Shown in pieces: positions 9,858-14,995 of a DNA stretch of 14,995 bases. The notes under the pieces are model-generated. The model made no database searches. It was not told where the DNA came from and saw nothing but the letters and a program-made list of their open reading frames with translations. The DNA lies in contig DGIZ01000231.1 in NCBI GenBank assembly GCA_002386585.1, forward strand, positions 1 to 14,995, read 5' to 3'. Source of the stretch: Brevundimonas sp. UBA4609. Lineage in GTDB: Bacteria > Pseudomonadota > Alphaproteobacteria > Caulobacterales > Caulobacteraceae. Made by a program: the position numbers and the translations under genes. The stretch's first letter is position 1, and every line of letters starts with the position of its first letter.

Positions 9858-10814
9858 TCAAACCTTGGCGGGAGCGCCGGCGCGCAGGCCGCGCTCCCCC
9901 AGGGCCACCGTCACCACGCCCAGAAGGGCGATCGCCACCCCGGTCAGAATCTGCGGCGTCAGCACGTCGCCCATGAACAGCCAGCCGATCAGGATGGACA
10001 CCAGCGGCGAGCCCAGCAGATAGGGCGTCACCCGCCCGGCCTCGCGCCGCTGCACCAGCCAGAAGACCAGGCTGGTGGCGAACACCGACGAGATCAACCC
10101 GGCCCACAGCAGCGTGCCCCACACCAGCGGCGTCGCCGCCCTGGCGGCCTCCCACTGGCCGCTCTCGAACAGGGCCGAGCCCAGCGTCAGCGCCGGAAAG
10201 GCCATCAGCGCCAGCAGCCCCTGCATCTTCAGCGGCGGAATGGAGGTGGTGCGCCGCGCGATCACCGTCGTCAGCGCCCATGCCGAGGCGCCCAGCGCGC
10301 CCACCAGAATCGCCTTCCAGTCCTGCAGCGCATGAGGATCCAGCGTCATCCACGCCACGCCGAGGAAGGCGATCACCAGGCCGATCGTCGCCATCCTCGA
10401 AATCTTCTCGCCCAGCAGCAGGAAGGCGAACAGCGACGTCAGCGGAATCCACAGTTGGGTCGAAACCGTCACCGGACTGACGTCATTGGCCAGCCAGAAA
10501 GCCAGGTAGATCAGGCCATAGTGGATCGGCCCGCCCACCACGGCGATGATCAGCAGGCTTTTCCAGTTCGGAAACGGCGGCCGCACGAACCAGACCAGGC
10601 AGGCGGCGGCGATGGCGAAGCGCAAGGCGCCCGTCATCAGCGGCGGCAGCACCTCGGTAGCGACCTTGGCGGCGGCGTTGTTCACGCCCCAGATGACCAG
10701 AACGGCCACGATGGCGGCGATCTCGAGCGGCGTCAGCGCGTGCGGGGATGAGGATGAACTGGACACGCCTCCATGCTTGCCACAGGGCGCGACCTTTTGC
10801 CTCTCACGAAGCAT
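9858..10814 (-). CDS. EamA/DMT superfamily transporter
   Basis: This is an inner-membrane protein of the drug/metabolite transporter superfamily. These proteins usually have ten transmembrane segments in two EamA repeats and export amino acids or other metabolites; the substrate cannot be told. From ATG 10814 it has 318 residues. Hydrophobic segments run through both halves, for example IAAIVAVLVIWGVNNAAAK at the start and LLGSPLVSILIGWLFMGDV with ILTGVAIALLGVVTVALGE at the end. Characteristic elements are the NNAAAKVA loop after helix 1, LLLGEKIS closing the first half, and WLFMGDVLTP in the second. The start is uncertain: GTG 10820, ATG 10814 and GTG 10766 share the frame. GTG 10766 would remove a hydrophilic, Ser-rich leader but has GGAGGC directly touching it. 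The gene diverges from the downstream exported protein and converges on sodC. Confidence 0.9.
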   Translation of the reverse strand: MLRERQKVAPCGKHGGVSSSSSSPHALTPLEIAAIVAVLVIWGVNNAAAKVATEVLPPLMTGALRFAIAAACLVWFVRPPFPNWKSLLIIAVVGGPIHYGLIYLAFWLANDVSPVTVSTQLWIPLTSLFAFLLLGEKISRMATIGLVIAFLGVAWMTLDPHALQDWKAILVGALGASAWALTTVIARRTTSIPPLKMQGLLALMAFPALTLGSALFESGQWEAARAATPLVWGTLLWAGLISSVFATSLVFWLVQRREAGRVTPYLLGSPLVSILIGWLFMGDVLTPQILTGVAIALLGVVTVALGERGLRAGAPAKV

Positions 10815-10888
10815 GACCACAGGTTACCCTGCCATCCCCCTTGGCCGTCGCCCCTGCCTCGCCCGCGCGAACCCGCTATAGAGGCACG

Positions 10889-11467
10889 ATGAAGAGCCCT
10901 GCCCTGTTGTCCGCCCTACTGTCCTCCCTGGCCGTCCTGACCGCCTGCATCGCCGCCGCGCCCGCGACGGCCCAACCGACGGTCGTGATCTCGCCCCAGC
11001 CCCTGCCCATCGACGACGCCCGGCCTCGCGTCTTTCTGGGCGGCAGCATCGACATGGGCGGCGCGCCCGACTGGCAGGCGGCGCTGACGCGCGCCCTGTC
11101 CGACATGGACGTCACGATCCTGAACCCGCGCCGTCCCGACTGGAACCCCGCCTGGCGGCCTGAGACGGACGAGCCCGAGTTCCGTCGTCAGGTCGAGTGG
11201 GAGCTGGCCGCGCTGGAAAGCGCCGACGTCATCGTCATATATTTCGCGCCGGGCACGCAAAGCCCGATCAGCCTGCTGGAAATGGGCCTGCACGCGCGCG
11301 GCGGAAAGCTGATCGTGCTGGCCCCCGAAGGCTTCTGGCGCAAGGGCAACGTCGACATCACCGCCCGGGCCTATGGCGTGCGTCAGGTGCAGACCATGGA
11401 CGAACTGACCGCCGCCGTCCGTCAGGCCCTGGCCGACGCCGCCGAGAAAGGCCGCTTCGCGCGCTAG
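10889..11467 (+). CDS. Exported (probable lipoprotein) nucleoside 2-deoxyribosyltransferase-like protein
   Basis: The mature region matches what I know of the nucleoside 2-deoxyribosyltransferase-like family (Pfam Nuc_deoxyri_tr2 type). Blocks seen are RVFLGGSIDMGGAPDWQ (47-63), ILNPRRPDWNPAW (77-89), FRRQVEWELAALESADVIV (98-116), SPISLLEMGLHARGGK (125-140) and EGFWRKGNVDI (147-157). True family enzymes swap bases on deoxynucleosides; by analogy Glu131 in LLEMG would be the nucleophile. The first 20 residues are a hydrophobic signal ending LTAC, a canonical lipobox with Cys20. A signal peptidase I site (ATA|Q, after residue 29) is an alternative. Related proteins known to me are cytoplasmic or phage-borne, so the export signal is unexpected. 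ATG 10889 has GAGG four nt upstream; an in-frame TTG at 10841 lacks one. The stop overlaps the stop of the converging membrane gene by four nt (CTAG). Confidence 0.85.
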   Translation: MKSPALLSALLSSLAVLTACIAAAPATAQPTVVISPQPLPIDDARPRVFLGGSIDMGGAPDWQAALTRALSDMDVTILNPRRPDWNPAWRPETDEPEFRRQVEWELAALESADVIVIYFAPGTQSPISLLEMGLHARGGKLIVLAPEGFWRKGNVDITARAYGVRQVQTMDELTAAVRQALADAAEKGRFAR

Positions 11468-11931
11468 AAAGCCGGCTTGGCCACCATCAGCCAGTAGATG
11501 CCGATGACCCCGGCGAAGGCAGGCCAGCCCAGGATGAACCAGCCTCGGAACAGGCGATGATAAGCTGACGACAGGGGCTCGCCTGCATCCGACGCCGTCT
11601 GGGCCAGACGCGCCATCTTCATCTGCATCCACACCACCGGCAGCCAACAGACGCCGATCAGCACATAGAGGGCGTAGGCCGCCAGCAGCCACGGCTCGGT
11701 CAGGGCGTATCCCTGTAGATGAATCAAGCCCAGGCCGCTGATCGGCTGAACCACCACGGCGCTGGCGGTGAAGACGAAATCGGCCAGCACCACGATCTTC
11801 CCCACCGCCGCAATCGTCGCCACATCGCGGCTCATGTGGGCGCGCAGCATGAAGAAGGCGATGCCCGCCCCCGTACCGAACAGCACAGCCCCCGACAGGA
11901 TGTGGATGATCTTCAGGGTCAGATACAACAT
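11464..11931 (-). CDS. DUF2269 family integral membrane protein
   Basis: This 155-residue, very hydrophobic protein has about four transmembrane helices. It begins MLYLTLKIIHILSGAVLFGT, with an N-terminal helix carrying Lys-Ile-Ile-His-Ile, and ends in a helix near GWPAFAGVIGIYWLMVAKP. A short polar segment (QMKMARLAQTASDAGE) separates the third and fourth helices. The pattern fits the uncharacterised DUF2269 family; the function is unknown, but the intramembrane His residues resemble those of haem or quinone membrane proteins (inference). ATG 11931 shares one base with the TGA stop of the upstream SDR–DoxX gene (TGATG), so translation is coupled. The frame is open further upstream, to 12099, but that part overlaps the SDR gene and is not conserved-looking. 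Third gene of the DUF393–SDR/DoxX–DUF2269 cassette. Confidence 0.85.
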   Translation of the reverse strand: MLYLTLKIIHILSGAVLFGTGAGIAFFMLRAHMSRDVATIAAVGKIVVLADFVFTASAVVVQPISGLGLIHLQGYALTEPWLLAAYALYVLIGVCWLPVVWMQMKMARLAQTASDAGEPLSSAYHRLFRGWFILGWPAFAGVIGIYWLMVAKPAF

Positions 11932-13232
11932 CAGCGCCTCGCGTCCGTCGCCGCCACGAACAGGCACAGGGCCATCATCGGCAGCACCTTGAGCCACGGC
12001 CCCAGCGGGTCGATCCAGTAGTGCGGCAGGCTGAGCGTCCCGGCGATCAGATAGCCCACCGTGGCCAGACACATCAGGATCGCGACACGCGCAGTCCACG
12101 GCCGCACGAACAGCGCCAGCCCCAGCACCACGTCAAGCAGTGCGCCCCACCAGGCGATCGGCCCGGCCCAGCGGCCGAAACCGCCTTCATGAAGCACGGC
12201 GATCGCCCCGCTCCAGCCCGGCCCGAAGCTGATCAGGCCAGTGATCAGCCAGAACAGCCCTAGCGTCAGGACGGCGACCGGCCGCACGAACCACAGACGC
12301 GCGTGCCAGACATCCTGAACCGAGGCGGGCGTCTCGGCCAGAAACCGACGGAAGCCGCGAGCGCGAACACCCAACCGCTCGGCCCAGCCGCTGTCGACGC
12401 CGGACACGTCGTGATCCATCTGGCGGATCGCCGTGCTGCGGATGGGCGAGGACCAGCCCAGTCGTCCCAACACGTCGCCGATCATCAGCGCAGGGCCGGC
12501 CAGCGCGCGCGGAACCCGCACCACCGGCGCAGGCGAAAGGCCCAGCCACCCGCGATAAAGCCGCACCGTCTCGATCATGCTGACCGCCTCCGGCCCCGGC
12601 ATGTCGAAGGTCTCACGCACGGGCGCGCCGGGCTTCAGCGCCGCCACGACCGCCTCGCCCAGATCGGACAGGGCGATGGGGCGGAAGACCTGATCGCCGC
12701 CCACCACCGGGCTGAACAGCGGGAAAGCCGCCAGCGCCCGGATCAGGCCGGTCCCGCCGAACGCCGCCCGATCCACCACCAGCGACGGGCGCAGGATCAG
12801 CCAGCCCAGATCGGAGGCGCGGACCAGTCGCTCCGTCTCAGCCTTGGTGCGGGCATAGGCCGTGCCCGCCGCATCATCGGCGCCCACGGCGGAAATGTGG
12901 ATCAGACGACGCACGCCCGCCCGTTCGCAAGCCTGAATGAGCGCGCGCGGCCCCTCGACATGGGCCAGCGTCGTGCTGTCGCCCGCCCCGTCCTGCAACA
13001 CCCCGACGCAGTTCACCACGGCGTCCACGCCATCCAGCAGCGGCGCCCAGGCCTCTGTGGATGTCAGGTGTGCGAAGTCAGCCTGAACCCACTCGAAAGC
13101 CGGCGCGCGGCGGGCGGATTCAGCGGGTCGTCGCGCCCCGGCCCGGACCGTCCGGCCCGCTGCCGACAGGGCCGCCGCCAGATGCGAGCCGATGAAGCCG
13201 TTGGCCCCCAGGACCAGAACACGCCCGCTCAT
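11931..13232 (-). CDS. SDR-family NAD(P)-binding protein fused to a DoxX-like membrane domain
   Basis: This two-part protein has 433 residues. Residues 1 to about 300 form an atypical short-chain dehydrogenase/reductase of the NAD(P)H-binding/NmrA-epimerase type: VLVLGANGFIGSHL (6-18) is the Rossmann GxxGxxG motif, and Tyr126-x-x-x-Lys130 (YARTK) the catalytic-type pair. LRPSLVVD and FRPIALSDLGEA are further SDR signatures. From about 310 the protein turns into a membrane domain with about four helices (FVRPVAVLTLGLFWLITGLI; LLDVVLGLALFVRP; VAILMCLATVGYLIAGTL; VLPMMALCLFVAA) resembling DoxX-like proteins. The combination is recurrent in Proteobacteria; the substrate is unknown, and a quinone- or thiol-linked redox role is inferred. 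ATG 13232 has GAGG six nt upstream. It starts seven nt after the DUF393 stop and overlaps the DUF2269 start by one nt, so the three genes are surely one operon. Confidence 0.9.
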   Translation of the reverse strand: MSGRVLVLGANGFIGSHLAAALSAAGRTVRAGARRPAESARRAPAFEWVQADFAHLTSTEAWAPLLDGVDAVVNCVGVLQDGAGDSTTLAHVEGPRALIQACERAGVRRLIHISAVGADDAAGTAYARTKAETERLVRASDLGWLILRPSLVVDRAAFGGTGLIRALAAFPLFSPVVGGDQVFRPIALSDLGEAVVAALKPGAPVRETFDMPGPEAVSMIETVRLYRGWLGLSPAPVVRVPRALAGPALMIGDVLGRLGWSSPIRSTAIRQMDHDVSGVDSGWAERLGVRARGFRRFLAETPASVQDVWHARLWFVRPVAVLTLGLFWLITGLISFGPGWSGAIAVLHEGGFGRWAGPIAWWGALLDVVLGLALFVRPWTARVAILMCLATVGYLIAGTLSLPHYWIDPLGPWLKVLPMMALCLFVAATDARR

Positions 13233-13239
13233 GATGACC

Positions 13240-13689
13240 TCACCCCAGCACTCGATCCGACATGTCCACGCCTTCGGGCGGCATGGCGCACCAGGCCTGA
13301 CCGGGAAAGCGCCGCCGATGCCGCGCGACCCAGCCATAGACCGCGTCCCGCATCGGCCGGGGGATCAGCCGCCCCGCCGTCGCCAGCCGATAGGGAAACG
13401 GCAGAGACGCCGCCAGATGCAGCACGCCGTCCGAGCGGCCGATGGCGCGCCCGTTCTCAATCACCAGCATGGTTGAGGGATCATCCGGCGACAGGCCGTA
13501 GTGCAACAACAAGGCTCGCCCCAACGCCGACTGCGTCGGCGCCAGGCGGAACCGGAGTCCGTGCTTCAGCAGCGTTCGCGCGGAATGAGAGCACAGGGCG
13601 CAATCGCCGTCGAACAGGACCAGCGGCCGGTCGTCCGGGAAGGACGGCACAGCCGGGTCGTCGCGATAGCTATAGGCCCCCTGCCCCAC
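13240..13689 (-). CDS. DUF393 (DCC) family thiol-disulfide oxidoreductase-like protein
   Basis: This is a 149-residue protein of the DCC/DUF393 family, named for the motif Asp-x-x-Cys near the N-terminus. Here LVLFDGDCALCS (24-34) contains Cys30-x-x-Cys33, a thioredoxin-like redox pair. The family is predicted to be a thiol-disulfide oxidoreductase; the partner is unknown. Residues PTQSALGRALLLHYGL and MLVIENGRAIGRSDGVL are typical of the rest of the domain. There is no signal peptide, so it should be cytoplasmic. The start is GTG at 13689 with AAAGGG about eight nt upstream. The gene begins 23 nt after the ssb stop with no terminator between, and is followed after seven nt by the SDR–DoxX gene. 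Confidence 0.87.
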   Translation of the reverse strand: MGQGAYSYRDDPAVPSFPDDRPLVLFDGDCALCSHSARTLLKHGLRFRLAPTQSALGRALLLHYGLSPDDPSTMLVIENGRAIGRSDGVLHLAASLPFPYRLATAGRLIPRPMRDAVYGWVARHRRRFPGQAWCAMPPEGVDMSDRVLG

Positions 13690-13712
13690 GCCGCGCCCTT
13701 TCGCGCCCGGGC

Positions 13713-14207
13713 CTAGAACGGAATGTCGTCGTTCAGGTCGTAGCTTTCCTTCGGACCCGAGGGCTTGTTGGCGCCGCCGGTCGAGAAGCCCGAGGAATAG
13801 TCGTCGTCGCGACCGCCGCCGTAGCCGCCGCGATCACCGCCGCCCTGGCTGTCGCCGCGACCGCCCAGCATGGTCAGCTGGCCGTTGAAGCGCTGGATGA
13901 CGATCTCGGTCGTGTACTTCTCCACCCCCTGCTGATCGGTCCATTTGCGGGTCTGCAGCGAGCCTTCGACGTATACGGTCGAGCCCTTCTTCAGATAGTT
14001 CTCGGCCACCTTGACGATGTTGTCGTTGAAGATGACCACCGAATGCCACTCGGTCTTCTCCTTGCGCTCGCCGGTCGCCTTGTCGCGCCAGGTCTCCGAG
14101 GTGGCGATACGCAGGTTGGCGACGCGGTCGCCGTTGTTCAGAGAGCGGATTTCCGGGTCGCGCCCCAGGTTGCCGACCAGAATGACCTTGTTGACGCTGC
14201 CCGCCAT
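13713..14207 (-). CDS. ssb: Single-stranded DNA-binding protein
   Basis: SSB coats single-stranded DNA during replication, recombination and repair and recruits partner proteins through its acidic tip. The 164-residue protein has the N-terminal OB fold ([40 protein letters not shown]; residues 1 to about 115). A Gly/Asp/Arg-rich flexible linker (about 115-150) follows, then the conserved C-terminal tip DLNDDIPF. Length is usual for the family. ATG 14207 has AAAGGAC about eight nt upstream. An alphaproteobacterial SOS box lies 56 nt before the start, so expression should be LexA-controlled. The redox cassette follows 23 nt downstream on the same strand and may share its transcript. Confidence 0.98.
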   Translation of the reverse strand: MAGSVNKVILVGNLGRDPEIRSLNNGDRVANLRIATSETWRDKATGERKEKTEWHSVVIFNDNIVKVAENYLKKGSTVYVEGSLQTRKWTDQQGVEKYTTEIVIQRFNGQLTMLGGRGDSQGGGDRGGYGGGRDDDYSSGFSTGGANKPSGPKESYDLNDDIPF

Positions 14208-14232
14208 GACCGATGTCCTTTATTCGTCTTGT

Positions 14233-14258
14233 CGTCCGCTCCTTAGCCGAAACGGACG
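14233..14258. repeat. Short inverted repeat in the ssb leader
   Basis: CGTCCG (14233-14238) and CGGACG (14253-14258) are perfect 6-bp arms around 14 nt, between the SOS box and the ssb ribosome-binding site. It could form a weak hairpin in the ssb leader. A chance occurrence in GC-rich DNA is possible. Confidence 0.3.
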
Positions 14259-14262
14259 AGAT

Positions 14263-14277
14263 GTTCTAGTTTCGTTC
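14263..14277. promoter_or_regulatory. LexA-binding SOS box upstream of ssb
   Basis: GTTC-TAGTTTC-GTTC is an exact match to the direct repeat GTTC-N7-GTTC recognised by LexA in Caulobacter and other alphaproteobacteria. On the ssb coding strand it reads GAAC-N7-GAAC. It ends 56 nt before the ssb ATG. A TAGAAC at its downstream edge and GCTAAG 15 nt further on could be the -35 and -10 elements, so LexA would cover the -35 region. Confidence 0.8.
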
Positions 14278-14294
14278 ACCCCACGCGGGGCGGA

Positions 14295-14714
14295 TTAGTT
14301 CGGGGCCACGGCGATCGGGCGGCCGTCCATCTGACGCTGGATGGCGCCGGGAATGGCCAGACGGCCGTCGCCGGTCCGCGCCAGAGCGAAGAACCGCGGA
14401 CCGTCCAGGCTCTTGCTGAATTTGACGCCGGTGCGGTCGATGAAGATGAACTGCCCCTGATAGGCGCCGACCATCTCATTGTTGCTGCCGCCCATGCTCA
14501 GGAATTTCAGGCGCATCTCTTCCAGACGCGCGGCGCAGAACTCGATCTGCGGCTGGTCGCGCGCCACCACGTTGAAGCGAGGCGCGCCGCCGGCCGGTTC
14601 GCCGACGTGATAGCAGACGCCCTTGTCCGAGGGGGCCTGAAGCTGAGGGGCGCTGCAGGCCGCCAGGGCGGCCGATCCCAGCACGACGGCCAATCCGATG
14701 AGGGAAAAACGCAT
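14295..14714 (-). CDS. Small lipoprotein of unknown function
   Basis: This 139-residue protein has a clear lipoprotein signal: MRFSLIGLAVVLGSAALAAC, with lipobox LAAC and lipidated Cys20. The mature part has two more cysteines (GVCYHVGE and IEFCAARLEE) that could form a disulfide. It contains short blocks of ordinary globular sequence (RFNVVARDQPQIEFC; GAYQGQFIFIDRTGVKF; GPRFFALARTGDGRLAIPG). I do not recognise a named family. ATG 14714 is chosen because the signal peptide begins there; the frame is open upstream, to 14930, but that stretch is the shadow of the preceding gene. It starts five nt after the stop of the upstream partial gene, so the two are probably co-transcribed, and ssb follows 87 nt downstream behind its own SOS box. 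Confidence 0.8.
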   Translation of the reverse strand: MRFSLIGLAVVLGSAALAACSAPQLQAPSDKGVCYHVGEPAGGAPRFNVVARDQPQIEFCAARLEEMRLKFLSMGGSNNEMVGAYQGQFIFIDRTGVKFSKSLDGPRFFALARTGDGRLAIPGAIQRQMDGRPIAVAPN

Positions 14715-14719
14715 CCTCG

Positions 14720-14995
14720 TCACAGCTCCGGGAACTGGCAGTTGCGGTCCTGCTGGGCCAGGGTGCGGAAGCGGTTGTTGTCGGTGGACTGCTCCACGCG
14801 ACGCGGCACCAGCCGCAGGGTGGTGTCGCCCCAGCGGCCGTAGTTCGCCTCTCCAGGGCGCACGCAGGTGCCCGAGTAGAGAGCCTGAACGCAGGCGGCC
14901 AGGCTCATGTCGCCCGACACCTGACGCCATTCAGAGCCGGTGTGGCGCAGGCAGGCCGTGCTCGAGCCGCCGGTCGCCGGGCGCGCGGCGCCGGC
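14720..14995 (-). CDS. Cys-containing protein of unknown function, 5' end outside the window
   Basis: The frame is open from the window edge at 14995 to a TGA at 14720-14722, showing the last 91 residues. Internal GTG 14920 and ATG 14908 are unlikely to be the true start because the coding character continues to the edge. Four cysteines are spaced through the fragment (STACLRH, LAACVQAL, SGTCVRPGE, DRNCQFPEL), suggesting disulfides in an exported protein. Other visible blocks are YGRWGDTTLRLVPRRVEQST and RFRTLAQQ. I do not recognise the family. The lipoprotein gene starts five nt after the stop, so the pair likely forms an envelope-related transcription unit. Confidence 0.7.
   Translation of the reverse strand, partial: AGAARPATGGSSTACLRHTGSEWRQVSGDMSLAACVQALYSGTCVRPGEANYGRWGDTTLRLVPRRVEQSTDNNRFRTLAQQDRNCQFPEL

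Noticed and set aside
10841..10888. TTG start at 10841 for the deoxyribosyltransferase-like gene
   Set aside because: It has no ribosome-binding site and would bury the signal peptide behind 16 extra residues, whereas ATG 10889 has GAGG four nt upstream and begins with a clean signal sequence.
12303..14246. A 647-codon plus-strand open frame opposite the SDR, DUF393 and ssb genes
   Set aside because: It crosses three well-supported genes on the other strand, has low-complexity Arg/Pro/Ala composition and shows no recognisable motif.
14279..14290. CCCC-ACGC-GGGG hairpin after the lipoprotein gene as an intrinsic terminator
   Set aside because: The stem is only four base pairs and no T-run follows on the transcribed strand, so it is most likely chance in GC-rich DNA.

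Overview
The window looks like chromosomal DNA from an alphaproteobacterium of the Caulobacterales, most likely Brevundimonas or a close relative. The evidence is very high GC with strong third-position bias, a gyrA–coaD–cyclophilin gene block of the kind found in Caulobacteraceae, an alphaproteobacterial-type SOS box (GTTC-N7-GTTC) before ssb, and a GyrA quinolone-binding region with Ala and Met at the positions equivalent to E. coli Ser83 and Asp87. The genus is an inference; no rRNA or other marker is present.

Layout. (1) nt 2-1825, plus strand: the 3' part of an M61 (glycyl aminopeptidase-like) metallopeptidase with a C-terminal PDZ-like region. (2) nt 1920-3056, plus: a Ppx/GppA phosphatase. 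(3) nt 3061-3202: a two-armed inverted repeat element (REP/MITE-like) between convergent genes. (4) nt 9116 down to 3215, minus: a tight five-gene run gyrA > class IV aminotransferase (pabC-like) > coaD > two tandem exported cyclophilin-type prolyl isomerases. The gaps are 6 nt and 54 nt, then a start/stop overlap or near-overlap, then 32 nt. (5) nt 9240-9851, plus: an exported Cu/Zn superoxide dismutase, divergent from gyrA. (6) nt 10814-9858, minus: an EamA/DMT-type transporter. (7) nt 10889-11467, plus: an exported, probably lipid-anchored protein of the nucleoside 2-deoxyribosyltransferase-like family. (8) nt 14995 down to 11464, minus: a partial Cys-containing protein, a lipoprotein, ssb with an SOS box in its leader, then a three-gene redox/membrane cassette (DUF393 thioredoxin-like protein, SDR–DoxX fusion, DUF2269 membrane protein).

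How the genes fit together. Most of the window is housekeeping: DNA topology (gyrA), coenzyme A synthesis (coaD), possibly folate (pabC-like), single-stranded DNA binding (ssb), and phosphate or ppGpp metabolism (ppx/gppA). There is also an envelope protein-folding and oxidative-stress component (two exported prolyl isomerases, SodC). The least explained parts are the exported deoxyribosyltransferase-like lipoprotein and the DUF393/SDR-DoxX/DUF2269 cassette behind the SOS-controlled ssb gene.

No stretch over about 300 nt lacks a gene. The gaps worth noting are 3057-3214 (repeat element), 9117-9239 (divergent gyrA/sodC control region with an inverted repeat), 1826-1919, 10815-10888 and 14208-14294 (ssb leader with SOS box). 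I see no tRNA, rRNA, CRISPR array, insertion sequence or prophage gene. I found no clear new multi-gene defence or mobile system.
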